This document shows, piece after piece, positions 20,689-29,828 of a stretch of 64,000 nucleotides of DNA (the first letter of the stretch is position 1; every line of letters starts with the position of its first letter). Made by a program: the position numbers and the translations under genes. Source of the DNA: Pandoraea norimbergensis (GTDB taxonomy: Bacteria; Pseudomonadota; Gammaproteobacteria; Burkholderiales; Burkholderiaceae). The notes under the pieces are model-generated. The model did not search any database and was not told where the DNA came from. It was given only the letters and a program-made list of their open reading frames with translations. The DNA is taken from positions 5,456,001 to 5,520,000 of the forward strand of contig NZ_CP013480.3 of NCBI RefSeq assembly GCF_001465545.3. Direction: 5' to 3'.

Positions 20689-21573
20689 TCAGCCCTTGGC
20701 CACGAGACGCGCACGCAGCGCAGCCCGCACGGCCTGTGTGGCCACCGATGACGGGCGTACACCGCGCCACACGGCAAACGCCTCGGCGGCTTGCTCGACG
20801 AGCATTCCAAGACCATCGGCCACCTTCGCCGCACCGTGCGCGCTCGCATGCGTCATGAACACGGTCGGATGGGCGCCGTACATCATGTCGTAAGCCAGTG
20901 CACCCGACGCGTAGACACCCGCGGGCAATGGCGGCACGTCGCCTTGCAGGCTGCCGGCCGTAGCGTTGATGATCACGTCGAAGTCAGTGGGAATCGTGTC
21001 CCAGCCACCGCCTGCGAGACTGACACCGGCGTTGCGGGCGGCGTCGGAGAAGCGGGCAACGAGTTCGTCCGCGCGCGCTGCCGTGCGATTCGCGACGAAC
21101 AACAGCGAAGGACCGGCGCCGATCAACGGCAGCAACGCCCCGCGCGACGCGCCGCCAGCGCCAAGTACCAGCACACGGCGGCCGGCCAGCGACACGCCGA
21201 GCGGCCCTTCGATATCGCGCACCAACCCTACGCCGTCCGTGTTGTCGCCCGTGATGCCGCGCGCGTCGAACACTAGCGTATTGACCGCACCGGCGGCCTG
21301 CGCACGCTCGGTCAGGTGATCGGCCAGCGCGTGCGCCTCCAGCTTGAACGGCACCGTCACGTTGGCACCTCGTGCGCCGCTCTCGATGAACACACGCACG
21401 GTGGCGGCAAAGGCATCGAGCGGCGCCAGAAGTCGCTCATAGGTCAGGTGCTGCTGCGTCTCACGCGCGAATTCGGCATGAATATAGGGCGACTGGCTGT
21501 GTTCAACCGGGTGGCCGATCACGGCGTAGCGATCAGCAGGCTCAACAGCCTCGGACGGTGTGTGGTTTGTCAT
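20689..21573 (-). CDS. aroE: Shikimate dehydrogenase
   Basis: AroE reduces 3-dehydroshikimate to shikimate with NADPH in aromatic amino acid synthesis. The 294-aa product shows the substrate-site motifs HSQSPYIHAEF (25-35) and NVTVPFK with the catalytic K77, TGDNTDGVGLVRD, and the nucleotide loop VLGAGGASRGAL. I chose ATG 21573 (MTNHTPSEAVE), since the reading frame upstream (to 21675) shows no homologous sequence. aroE-mtgA is a conserved betaproteobacterial order. Confidence 0.96.
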   Translation of the reverse strand: MTNHTPSEAVEPADRYAVIGHPVEHSQSPYIHAEFARETQQHLTYERLLAPLDAFAATVRVFIESGARGANVTVPFKLEAHALADHLTERAQAAGAVNTLVFDARGITGDNTDGVGLVRDIEGPLGVSLAGRRVLVLGAGGASRGALLPLIGAGPSLLFVANRTAARADELVARFSDAARNAGVSLAGGGWDTIPTDFDVIINATAGSLQGDVPPLPAGVYASGALAYDMMYGAHPTVFMTHASAHGAAKVADGLGMLVEQAAEAFAVWRGVRPSSVATQAVRAALRARLVAKG

Positions 21574-21749
21574 CGTAGTCAAAGACGCGGCGCCTGGCTT
21601 TCGCTCAGGCGCCGCTTGAAAAATGCATCGGATCGTGGGCCGATCGTACCGCATGCGGCGGTCTTCGCACTTCATGCGATGCGGCGCATCGATCCTTCAA
21701 GCCAATCGGGCCAACAGGACCATAGCGGCGGGACTTCTGCGACGGCGGA

Positions 21750-22646
21750 TCACCAGAAGACCCACAGCGCGATCCCCCCGAACAGCGCCCACTTCACCGC
21801 ATAGTACACATAGTGGTTCCACGCCTTGAGGCGTTTGCCGACGATGCGGATCGAATAAATATACTTGAACACCCGATTGAGCACGCCCGTCCGGTCGCCT
21901 GCATCGTTCGGCGAGGCTGCCGCCCCCACCAGATGACGCCCGAGCCAGCGGTTCACGGCCTGCGTCCAGCGGTATCGCATCGGCCGCTCCACATCGCAGA
22001 ACAGGATGATCCGGTTCTGGCCGCTCTGATTCTCGGCGTAATGAATGTAAGTCTCGTCGAACAACACGCCCTCACCGTCGCGCCAGCTGTAGCGCCGCCC
22101 GTCCACATCGATGAAACATCGATCGTCGTTCGGCGTGACCAGCCCGAGGTGATAGCGCAACGACCCCGCAAACGGATCGCGGTGACGCACCAGCCGGCTG
22201 CCGTGCGGCAACTCGGCAAACATCGCCGCCTTGATCGTGGGAATTTGCTGCACCAGTTGCGTCGTGACCGGGCACAACGCGTGCGCCGACGGGTGTGCCT
22301 CGTCGTACCATTTCAGATAGAAGCGCTTCCAGCCGCTCTTGAAGAACGAATTGAAGCCCACGTCGTTGTATTGGTCGGACGCCTTGATGCGACGGGCCTC
22401 AAGCAAGGCAATGGCTTCCGCGCGAATGGCTTCCCAGTGCTGGCGCAGGGGTTCGAGTTCGGGGAAGTTGTCCGGCTTCAGATACGGCGTCGTCGGGACC
22501 CGCGAAAACGTGTACATGAACACGTTCAACGGTGACAGAAACGTCGAGTGATCAGAGAGTTGGCGAAAAAAACGATGGCGGATCTTACCTCGCAGGTGGA
22601 CATACCCCGCGCACGCAGCAAAGATCGCCAGGAGGACCCATTTCAT
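21750..22646 (-). CDS. lpxO: Lipid A hydroxylase LpxO-like (aspartyl/asparaginyl beta-hydroxylase family)
   Basis: LpxO is a membrane-linked Fe(II)/2-oxoglutarate dioxygenase that 2-hydroxylates an acyl chain of lipid A. The 298-aa protein has an N-terminal membrane segment (MKWVLLAIFAACAGYVHLRG), the metal-binding HRDPFAGSLRYHLGL, the second His in ETYIHYAENQSGQNRIILFCDVERP, and a C-terminal hydrophobic end. NDVGFNSFFKSGWKRFYLKWY matches the family. It sits between tonB and aroE, with an AT-rich upstream region that has its own hairpin and a TATAAT, so it may be separately transcribed. Confidence 0.88.
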   Translation of the reverse strand: MKWVLLAIFAACAGYVHLRGKIRHRFFRQLSDHSTFLSPLNVFMYTFSRVPTTPYLKPDNFPELEPLRQHWEAIRAEAIALLEARRIKASDQYNDVGFNSFFKSGWKRFYLKWYDEAHPSAHALCPVTTQLVQQIPTIKAAMFAELPHGSRLVRHRDPFAGSLRYHLGLVTPNDDRCFIDVDGRRYSWRDGEGVLFDETYIHYAENQSGQNRIILFCDVERPMRYRWTQAVNRWLGRHLVGAAASPNDAGDRTGVLNRVFKYIYSIRIVGKRLKAWNHYVYYAVKWALFGGIALWVFW

Positions 22647-22664
22647 GGCGGACTTTCCAGTTCG

Positions 22665-22702
22665 AAAAAACTTCCAAATTATAAAAAGGATTGGAAAGTT
22701 TT
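22665..22702 (-). terminator. AT-rich terminator-like hairpin between tonB and lpxO
   Basis: Read leftward, AAAACTTTCCAA pairs with TTGGAAGTTTT (one bulged T) around a 13-base loop and runs into six T's, 14 bases after the tonB stop. The loop holds TATAAT, a perfect -10 hexamer for lpxO, but I find no good -35. It may end the tonB transcript and start lpxO. Confidence 0.5.
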
Positions 22703-22715
22703 ACCGTGCAGGGCC

Positions 22716-23696
22716 TCAGGGCGAGGCTTTGCCGCCAGTGGCGCCGGCGTCCGACGCCGGGGATGTAAGGGTTTGCGCCTGCACGCCCTGACGCGAGAAC
22801 GTCATGCGCGTGACGATTTCCAGAATGTCGTAGCGCTGCTTCATTTCCGGCGAAAAGTCACCGAACGGTGCGCTGGCCTGCACGATGGCCACCGCGCGCC
22901 GGTCGAGGTCCCGGTTGCCGGAGCTGCGGGTAATTTCCACGCCCTGCACGTCCCAGCCGTCCTTGTGATAACCGAGTCCACCGCGCTGATTGACGTTGAG
23001 CGTGACGATCAATTCGCCGTACAGGCGGTCGTTGCCCACTTGCGGGAAATGGTCCGTGCCGTAGCGCTCGATGCGATGACGCAGCGTGTCGAAATAACGT
23101 GCATAGGCCACTTCGCGCGTATTGGCAGTGACCTGACCGCGTTTCGGACGCGTTTGATAGGCACGCAGTTGCTTGTCGATTTCCGCCTGCAACCGGGCAA
23201 TTTGCTGGTCGACGGTCTGGTCGTCCTGCCCTCGCCCGTTTTGTGCGGCGTTGGCTCGGCTGCGCTGCGACTCCGGCACGGCAGCGTACTGACTGCGCAA
23301 TTGCGAGAGCAGCTTTTCCTGCACAGCCTCCAGTTCGCTCACGTTGCGCTGGATTTGGGCGACAGGTGCACCGTCGCGCTCGGCTTCGCGCGATGGCAGG
23401 GGGGAGGTCGCGCGTTCGCCGTCGTGCTCGCCACCGCCCACCAGGTTGGCTTGGGCGAGCGCGGTGGCTTTGTCCGGCGCATGGGCCGACTTCGCGTTGA
23501 CGAGAACGACTTCGAGCGGGGTGTCGGCACTGTGTAGCCGAAAGCTGTCGGGCGCGACGAAATGCACCGCCAGTGCGATCAAATGCACGATGGCGGAGAT
23601 GGCCAGCCCCGTGGCGAGCGGATGCTCGCGCACGATGGCCCAGCCGCGGCGGCGAGCCGCGGCCAGATCGCCGGACGCGACAGCCGGTTTCAGCAC
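22716..23696 (-). CDS. tonB: TonB-family energy transducer protein
   Basis: TonB-type proteins span the periplasm to transmit proton-motive force to outer-membrane receptors. The 326-aa product has one N-terminal membrane helix (about 27-47, GLAISAIVHLIALAVHFVAP), a long Gln/Ala-rich linker with coiled-coil character, and a C-terminal TonB domain (YFDTLRHRIERYGTDHFPQ, GELIVTLNVNQRGGL, SSGNRDLDRRAVAIVQASAPF). The start is GTG 23696, 7 bases inside the 3' end of rnb (GTGCTGA overlap). No exbB/exbD is present here, so the partner motor is elsewhere or this is a TonB-like protein of another role. Confidence 0.85.
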   Translation of the reverse strand: MLKPAVASGDLAAARRRGWAIVREHPLATGLAISAIVHLIALAVHFVAPDSFRLHSADTPLEVVLVNAKSAHAPDKATALAQANLVGGGEHDGERATSPLPSREAERDGAPVAQIQRNVSELEAVQEKLLSQLRSQYAAVPESQRSRANAAQNGRGQDDQTVDQQIARLQAEIDKQLRAYQTRPKRGQVTANTREVAYARYFDTLRHRIERYGTDHFPQVGNDRLYGELIVTLNVNQRGGLGYHKDGWDVQGVEITRSSGNRDLDRRAVAIVQASAPFGDFSPEMKQRYDILEIVTRMTFSRQGVQAQTLTSPASDAGATGGKASP

Positions 23697-25870
23697 GCAG
23701 CGTTCGCCGAGGCGTGCGCGGCTTGCGCGGTGCCGGAAGCCTCCGTTGCCATCACGGCAACGCCGTCATCATCGTCGGCGTTGTCGGTGTTATCGGCGGT
23801 GTCGGCGTTACCCTCGGCATCATCGTCCGACTCGACGTCGGACGCATCGGCGGCTCCTCCGTCGGCATTGCCGTCAGCGCTACCCTCGACATCACCCGAT
23901 GCACCGTTACCGTTACCGCCGTCTTCGTTGCCTTCGCCGCCTTCGCCGTCATCTTCGTCTTCGGCCAATACCGACTGACTGGCGTCGAGCACCTGCGACA
24001 CGCGCACCGAAATGCCCAGCGTGACGACGTCGAGCGAGAGCACGTCGAGCATGATCTGCGTGCCACGGGCATGCGGCGCGAGACCCGGCACGACGAGCGT
24101 GAGCGGCACATCGTTCAGACGCACGGTGTCGCCCTTGAGCACGCTCGCCTGCACCTGCGACTTGTTCTCTTGCAGCAGCCAGCGCAGGCACCAGTACCGC
24201 TCCATGCGGCTCTGGTGCTCGGCATACGCCGCGTACGCCGCTTCGAAGCTCGACACCGTGACGTAGAGATCGGCGTCCTTCGGCTTGAACGGCGCCGCCA
24301 GCTTGGCCGTCACACCATGACGCACGCATGCCAGCAATTGCCATTGATTGACAAGATCGACATAGCGACGCAGCGGCGAGGTGCTCCACGCGTACTGCTC
24401 CACGCCGAGCCCTTCGTGCGGCGCAGGTGAGGTCTGCATGCGCGTACGGTTCACCCCGTAGGCACGCTGTGCACGATAGATCCCCGGCACGCCGCAGTCG
24501 GCCAGCAATCGGCCCCAGCGGCTGTTCGCCAGAATCGCCATCTCGGCCACGATCAGATCGAGCGGCGCGCCACGCATGCGCTGCTTAATCGTGACGTGTT
24601 CGCCGTCGACGTAGAAGTTGAAGTCGGTCTTGTTCTGCACTTCCGGGCGCAGGCCGTAGCCCACGCGCGCGGCCTGACGCTTCTCGTACAGCGATTGTGC
24701 GAACGGCCACAGCAGGCGCAGCTCTTCCTTATGCGGATACTCGCCGCTGCCATCGGCCAGCGTTTCGGCCGTAATGATCGAATCGAGTTCGTTGTGGCGC
24801 AGATTCGCGGAGATCGGCACGAGTTCGGCACGCGTCTCGGTAGTGACGATCTCGTAGGTGTCGGCCTTGACCACGACATACAGCGACAGCGCCGGCCGGG
24901 CACCGCCTTCGGCGAGCGTATAGGTCTCGACCACCGAGTCGGGCAGCATCGTGATCTTCTCGCCCGGCGCGTAGACCGTCGAGAGGCGCACGCGTGCGAT
25001 CTCGTCGACCACGTCGCCACGCGTGATACCCAACGCAGGCGCGGCGATGTGAATCCCCACGCGCAGCAGCCCGTCGGGCAGCAGTTGCACCGACAGCGCG
25101 TCGTCGATTTCGGTCGTGGTGGAGTCGTCGATGGAGAACGCCTGAACGTCCGCCAACGGCAGGTCTTCCGTCGGCACCGGGGTCGGCCCCACATCGGGGA
25201 AGCCCGTGCCGCGCGGGAAGTACTCATACAGGAACGCGGCCTCGTGATAGGCGCGCGGCGACGCAATGCCGCCACAGGCCAGCATCACTTCTGCCTGCGT
25301 CTTGCCGAGGGCACTCGCGGCCGCATCGAGGGCCTTCCATTCGATGGCGTTCTTGTCGGGACGGAACAGCAGTTGCAGCTCCTTGCCCTTGAGCGCATCG
25401 GGCAAGGTGCCTGCGATCAGCTGGTCGGCATAGCTGGCTTGCAACTCGGCCTGCTGTTGCTTGCGCGCCAGCCCGGCGAGCGCTGCCTGAATCTGTTCCT
25501 GCGGTGCGCGTTGATACTGCCCACGGCCCTTGCGGCGGAAGTAGATGGGCGAAGCCTGCAAGGCGAGCGCGAGGCCCGCTTGTTGCGCAACGCTCGCCCC
25601 TTCGCCGAAGTACTCGGCAGCGAGCACCGGGAACGCGAATTCCTCGGCCGGCGCGCACTCCCACAGGAAACTCATGTCGATATCCTGCGATGCCGCCTGC
25701 GCTTGCACGATCAACTCGGCCGGCGCGGGGGACTCGAAGCGCAAGAGGACATCGCGTCCCTTGATCTTGCTGCGACGTCCGCCCGGCAGCTCCACCTGAT
25801 ACGACTCGCCCTGCTGCGACAACACCGTGCCGGCCTTGAAGCCGCCGGATTCCTCAAAAAAAATGTTCAT
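23690..25870 (-). CDS. rnb: RNase II-family exoribonuclease with acidic tail
   Basis: The enzyme degrades RNA processively 3' to 5'. The RNB catalytic domain is clear: FSIDDSTTTEIDDALSVQ from 245 carries the metal-binding aspartates, then LRVGIHIAAPA, STVYAPGEKITMLPD, and the arginine-rich RAYGVNRTRMQTSPAPHEGLG and YAWSTSPLRRYVDLVNQ. An S1-like region follows. At 726 aa it exceeds E. coli RNase II (644 aa). The last 90 residues (637-726) are a low-complexity Asp/Glu/Gly/Asn-rich tail ending in Ala-rich sequence. I chose ATG 25870 (MNIFFEESGGF). The stop overlaps the tonB GTG start. Confidence 0.93.
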   Translation of the reverse strand: MNIFFEESGGFKAGTVLSQQGESYQVELPGGRRSKIKGRDVLLRFESPAPAELIVQAQAASQDIDMSFLWECAPAEEFAFPVLAAEYFGEGASVAQQAGLALALQASPIYFRRKGRGQYQRAPQEQIQAALAGLARKQQQAELQASYADQLIAGTLPDALKGKELQLLFRPDKNAIEWKALDAAASALGKTQAEVMLACGGIASPRAYHEAAFLYEYFPRGTGFPDVGPTPVPTEDLPLADVQAFSIDDSTTTEIDDALSVQLLPDGLLRVGIHIAAPALGITRGDVVDEIARVRLSTVYAPGEKITMLPDSVVETYTLAEGGARPALSLYVVVKADTYEIVTTETRAELVPISANLRHNELDSIITAETLADGSGEYPHKEELRLLWPFAQSLYEKRQAARVGYGLRPEVQNKTDFNFYVDGEHVTIKQRMRGAPLDLIVAEMAILANSRWGRLLADCGVPGIYRAQRAYGVNRTRMQTSPAPHEGLGVEQYAWSTSPLRRYVDLVNQWQLLACVRHGVTAKLAAPFKPKDADLYVTVSSFEAAYAAYAEHQSRMERYWCLRWLLQENKSQVQASVLKGDTVRLNDVPLTLVVPGLAPHARGTQIMLDVLSLDVVTLGISVRVSQVLDASQSVLAEDEDDGEGGEGNEDGGNGNGASGDVEGSADGNADGGAADASDVESDDDAEGNADTADNTDNADDDDGVAVMATEASGTAQAAHASANAAC

Positions 25871-26000
25871 GAAACAGCCATCGATCGCAATAGGCGACAT
25901 TGTAGCCCGCCGACGTGCGGCGGTTTAGGGCAGAAAGGGAACGCGCGCATCGTCGACGTCACGGGCAGGTTTTGCTGCCGTTCGTCACTGCGGTGAGTCA

Positions 26001-26612
26001 TTATTCCCCGGCAAAAGCGGCGGACGTGCCGATAGACGCCGGCACATCGATGCCCGCGAAACGCAGCACATCGTCCATATAGTCGACAAAATCGGAAATC
26101 CCGTGGTCGCTGCCCTCAATCAACGTGAGCTTGGCACCCGGGAATTTCGCGACCATGTCGCGGTAATCGAGCGTCTGATCGCCCGTAGCAGCCACCAGGT
26201 AGTAGCGCTCCGGACGGGTGATCTGCGCGACGTCGATCATGCGCAATTCGTCCAGATGGCGCGGCTCCACGACGATGGTGCCGCCGCCGTGCCACATCGG
26301 CTGTTCGCCGAGCCACTTGCCGAGGTCTTCATACGGACGCGTGGCCGGATTGAGCAGCACGGCGCGACAGCCGAGCTTCTCGGCCAGATAGGTCGCGTAG
26401 TACCCGCCGAGCGAGCTGCCAACGATGGTCAACTCGTCCGGGTCCACGCCGGTGAGCAGACGCTGGGCGTCGACAACCGCCGCGAGCGGTGACGGCGGCA
26501 GTTGCGGGCAGGCCCATACATGCCCGAGCCCGAGCTTGTGCATGCGGGCGGCCATCAACTGCGCCTTGAACGAACGCGGCGAGGAACGGAAGCCGTGCAA
26601 ATAGAGAATCAT
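26001..26612 (-). CDS. YqiA/YcfP-family alpha/beta hydrolase
   Basis: A 203-aa alpha/beta hydrolase. The family start is MILYLHGFRSSPRSFKA. The nucleophile elbow is IVGSSLGGYYAT, the acid/base region is YYLVAATGDQTLDYRDM, and the catalytic His lies in EGSDHGISDFVDY. E. coli YqiA is described as an esterase; the natural substrate is unknown. I chose ATG 26612 since residues upstream (to 26648) do not resemble the family. It lies between mpl and rnb in a conserved order. Confidence 0.9.
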   Translation of the reverse strand: MILYLHGFRSSPRSFKAQLMAARMHKLGLGHVWACPQLPPSPLAAVVDAQRLLTGVDPDELTIVGSSLGGYYATYLAEKLGCRAVLLNPATRPYEDLGKWLGEQPMWHGGGTIVVEPRHLDELRMIDVAQITRPERYYLVAATGDQTLDYRDMVAKFPGAKLTLIEGSDHGISDFVDYMDDVLRFAGIDVPASIGTSAAFAGE

Positions 26613-26678
26613 GTGAGGCTCCGGAAAACTTGTCTGTCGGTGGCGCAAGCAGGCATCAGCGGTGTCATGAAGCCAAGC

Positions 26679-28061
26679 TTAGGCGCGCGCGGCCAGTGCA
26701 TCGAGCAATTTCTGATGAATGCCGCCGAAGCCGCCATTGCTCATGACCACCACCTGATCGCCCGGCTGAGCCGCCGCCACCACGGCACGGACGAGCCCGT
26801 CGATGTCGCTGAAGGCCTGCCCCCGTGCGCCGAGCGGCGCCAGCGCCTCGGCCAGATTCCACCCCAGCGAGTCCTTGCCGCTCGGGGCGCCATAGCCGAA
26901 CACGAGATCGGCATCGGCCAGACTCGCGGGCAGTTGCGCCTTCATCACGCCCAGCTTCATCGTATTCGAGCGAGGTTCGAGCACGGCCAGAATGCGGGCG
27001 TCGCCAGCACGGCGGCGAAGACCGGCAAGTGTCGTCTGGATGGCGGTGGGGTGGTGCGCAAAGTCGTCGTAGATGGTGACGCCCGCGGCCACGCCGCGCA
27101 CTTCCATCCGGCGCTTGACGTTTTCAAACTTGGCAAGCGAGGCCGCACCCTGCTCGGGCGGCACACCGACGTGACGCGCCGCAGCAATCGCCGCCAGCGC
27201 ATTCATCCGGTTGTGTTCGCCCTGAAGCGCCCACTTCACCTCGCCGGCAGCCGGCTGGCCGTGGTGTACCCAGAAGGCTTCCTGCCCCGGGGCCAGCGTT
27301 TCGGTCGCTTGGGCGACGTGCCAGCCGTCGGCCACGCCAAAGCGCTCGACTTCACTCCAGCAGCCGCGCGCCAGCACGCGCTCGAGCGCCGGCTCGCGAC
27401 CGTTGACGATCAGGCGGCCCTGGCCCGGCACGGTACGCACCAGATGATGGAATTGCGTCTCGATTGCCGTCAGATCCGGGAAGATGTCGGCGTGATCGAA
27501 TTCAAGGTTGTTCAGGATGGCCGTACGCGGGTGGTAGTGAACGAACTTCGAGCGCTTGTCGAAGAAGGCCGTGTCGTACTCGTCGGCCTCGATCACGAAG
27601 AAATCGCTCTCGGTCAGGCGCGCCGAAATGCCGAAGTTCATCGGCACGCCGCCCACCAGAAAGCCCGGGTGATAGCCGGCGTCTTCCAGAATCCACGCCA
27701 GCATCGATGTGGTGGTGGTCTTGCCGTGTGTGCCGGCCACGGCCAGCACCCATTTGTTCGACAGGACGTGCTCGCCGAGCCACTGCGGACCCGAGGTATA
27801 GGGAAGATTCCGGTTCAGGATCTCTTCCATCAGCGGATTGCCGCGCGAAACCACGTTGCCGATCACGAACAAATCGGGCTTGAGGGAAACCTGATCCGCA
27901 TCGAAACCCTCGATCAGCTTGATACCCTGCGCCTCAAGTTGCGTGCTCATCGGCGGGTAGACATTGGCGTCGCAACCGGTGACGGTGTGACCGGCCTGAC
28001 GCGCCAGGACTGCCAGACCGCCCATGAACGTGCCGCAGATGCCAAGAATATGAATATGCAT
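26679..28061 (-). CDS. mpl: UDP-N-acetylmuramate:L-alanyl-gamma-D-glutamyl-meso-diaminopimelate ligase
   Basis: Mpl joins recycled murein tripeptide to UDP-MurNAc, bypassing MurC, MurD and MurE. The 460-aa cytoplasmic protein starts MHIHILGICGTFMGGLAVLA (with the GTFMGG distinguishing Mpl from MurC), has the ATP loop AVAGTHGKTTTTSML (108-122), FFVIEADEYDTAFFD and YDDFAHHPTAI. AmpD, the amidase that supplies the peptide, is also in this window (44338-44964), which fits an intact recycling pathway. Confidence 0.96.
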   Translation of the reverse strand: MHIHILGICGTFMGGLAVLARQAGHTVTGCDANVYPPMSTQLEAQGIKLIEGFDADQVSLKPDLFVIGNVVSRGNPLMEEILNRNLPYTSGPQWLGEHVLSNKWVLAVAGTHGKTTTTSMLAWILEDAGYHPGFLVGGVPMNFGISARLTESDFFVIEADEYDTAFFDKRSKFVHYHPRTAILNNLEFDHADIFPDLTAIETQFHHLVRTVPGQGRLIVNGREPALERVLARGCWSEVERFGVADGWHVAQATETLAPGQEAFWVHHGQPAAGEVKWALQGEHNRMNALAAIAAARHVGVPPEQGAASLAKFENVKRRMEVRGVAAGVTIYDDFAHHPTAIQTTLAGLRRRAGDARILAVLEPRSNTMKLGVMKAQLPASLADADLVFGYGAPSGKDSLGWNLAEALAPLGARGQAFSDIDGLVRAVVAAAQPGDQVVVMSNGGFGGIHQKLLDALAARA

Positions 28062-28251
28062 GGATGGGGAGCTGATGAGGACGGGCAGTGCCCGTGCGGG
28101 AAATGGGAGTGCGGATAACCGAGGGCTACATTGTACCTGCCGCGTGACGCGGGTGGCCCGGGCGCAGTCTCAGATAGGTATCGGATAGGTCCCCAAACGC
28201 TTGCCGCGCCCGGCAGGCGGCCGGACACGCCTTTCGGGTATCATCGGCCGC

Positions 28252-29046
28252 ATGACACGTAAATCCTGGACCGATGCCCAACGCCTGCGCGAAGAAATCG
28301 CGCTGGCAGCCGCTCGCCTCATCGCCGAGGAGGGGGCCGACTATGCCACCGCCAAGCGCAAGGCGGCGAAACAGGTGACGGGCGAGACTCGCATTGCGGG
28401 TGAATTGCTGCCGGATAACGACCAGATCGAAGCGGAAGTGCGCGAGTACGTACAGATTTTCATGTCGGACACGCAACCTGCCGAGCTGGCTCACCTGCGC
28501 GAGGCCGCCCTGAACGTCATGGACGAGCTGGCCCGCTACCGCCCCTATATAGCGGGTGCGGTCTATAACGGTACGGCCACGGCGCTATCTGATATCTATT
28601 TGCAGGCTTTTTGCGACAACCCCAAAGAAGTCGCCATCGATCTCCTGAACCGGGGGATCGACTACGAGGTCTCCGAATCCCGTCACTTCAATGGCCGGGG
28701 CATGGTCGAGACGCTGAGTTTCCTGTGGCGCCAACGCGGTCAGCGGGGTGATCCGGCAGGTGTGCACCTGTCGCTTTACTCGCTAGACGACATGCGCGGT
28801 GCGCTCAAGGCGAGCGACGGCAATGGCCGCCCGGCACGCACTGACGCCAACGGCTTGCGCGCCTTGATGGCCGCCGAGGCACAAGCCACGCGGACGCGCG
28901 CCGCTGAAGTCACCAGCGCCACCGGCACTCCCGGCACTCCCGGCACTCCCGGCACTCCCGGCACTCCCGGCACTCCCGGCACTCCCGGCACCCCCGGCAC
29001 CCCCGGCACTCCCGGTCAGGCCCGTGTGGACGAACGAGAACACTGA
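28252..29046 (+). CDS. Conserved hypothetical protein with C-terminal (Gly-Thr-Pro)10 repeat
   Basis: I do not recognise a named family. The first 190 residues are mostly predicted helical (WTDAQRLREEIALAAARLIAEEGADYATAKRKAAKQV, then YVQIFMSDTQPAELAHLREAAL) and include YNGTATALSDIYLQAFCDNPKEVAIDLLNRGIDYEVSE, which looks like a conserved core, with no signal peptide or membrane segment. The last 45 residues hold ten Gly-Thr-Pro triplets. I chose ATG 28252 because upstream sequence (to 28201) is unlike a protein start. It is divergent from mpl; position and orientation suggest possible link to cell-wall metabolism but nothing shows it. Confidence 0.7.
   Translation: MTRKSWTDAQRLREEIALAAARLIAEEGADYATAKRKAAKQVTGETRIAGELLPDNDQIEAEVREYVQIFMSDTQPAELAHLREAALNVMDELARYRPYIAGAVYNGTATALSDIYLQAFCDNPKEVAIDLLNRGIDYEVSESRHFNGRGMVETLSFLWRQRGQRGDPAGVHLSLYSLDDMRGALKASDGNGRPARTDANGLRALMAAEAQATRTRAAEVTSATGTPGTPGTPGTPGTPGTPGTPGTPGTPGTPGQARVDEREH
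28924..29013 (+). repeat. Ten-copy 9-bp minisatellite (GGCACTCCC) in a coding sequence
   Basis: Ten head-to-tail 9-bp units: seven identical GGCACTCCC, two GGCACCCCC, then one GGCACTCCC. Since the unit is a multiple of three, gain or loss changes length but not frame. Confidence 0.98.
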
Positions 29047-29148
29047 CGCGGCAGGTCACTACATCGCGTCAATATCGCCACACCTTCTCCATATTTGTCA
29101 GCCGTTTCCCGGCTATTGTCTACTCAGCGTGATTTTTCCCTTCCCGTC

Positions 29149-29673
29149 ATGACAAAACGCATCGTCATCCTGGTGGTACTGGCGCTCGTGGGGCTCGGGG
29201 CCGGCTTCTGGCTCGGCCACCGCAATCAGCAAGCGGCGGACACATCCGACACCGCCGTCGCCCAACTGCTCGCGACCCGGCTGCCCGATCTGACCGGCAC
29301 CGAACAGCCGGTATCGCAGTGGCGCGGCAAGACGCTCGTCATCAACTTCTGGGCGCCGTGGTGCGGTCCGTGCGTAGAAGAAATGCCGGAATTGGCCGCC
29401 CTGTCTCAGGAATATGCGGCGAAGAACGTGCAATTCGTCGGGATCGGCATCGATACGGCGCAGAACATGCTCGCCTTCGAGCAAAAAGTGAAGGTCGATT
29501 ACCCCCTGCTCGTGGCAGGCTATGCAGGCACCGATCTGGCGCGGGCGCTGGGTAACAAGGCCGGCGCCCTGCCGTTTACCGTGGTGGTCGACGCCCAAGG
29601 GCGCATGCACTATCAGAAGCTCGGGCGTATTACCTCCGACGAAGTGCGCGCGGCGCTCAAACCGCTCATCTGA
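29149..29673 (+). CDS. TlpA-family thiol:disulfide oxidoreductase
   Basis: A periplasm-facing thioredoxin-like protein of 174 aa. A membrane anchor at 4-23 ([20 protein letters not shown]) is followed by the thioredoxin fold with active site [18 protein letters not shown] (WCGPC at 71-75) and the cis-proline region [13 protein letters not shown]. Such proteins usually reduce disulfides in the periplasm, for example in cytochrome c maturation; the partner here is unknown. The start is ATG 29149; upstream in-frame sequence to 29095 is not protein-like. aroQ follows 155 bases later. Confidence 0.9.
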   Translation: MTKRIVILVVLALVGLGAGFWLGHRNQQAADTSDTAVAQLLATRLPDLTGTEQPVSQWRGKTLVINFWAPWCGPCVEEMPELAALSQEYAAKNVQFVGIGIDTAQNMLAFEQKVKVDYPLLVAGYAGTDLARALGNKAGALPFTVVVDAQGRMHYQKLGRITSDEVRAALKPLI

Positions 29674-29828
29674 CCCCGCTTGTCCGGGCCTCCCGAACGG
29701 GCGGCCCTGCGGTGGTCGGGGCGAACACCCCGGAAACCCGCATAATACGGTGCCGATTTTCGCCCCACTGGACAAAATCCACCAACTGGCGTTTAATTGC
29801 GCCCAATTTCGTGAAATTTGATTCGCCG

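Noticed and set aside
28924..29013. CRISPR-like array
   Set aside because: Units are 9 bp with no spacers and encode an in-frame peptide; no cas genes are near.
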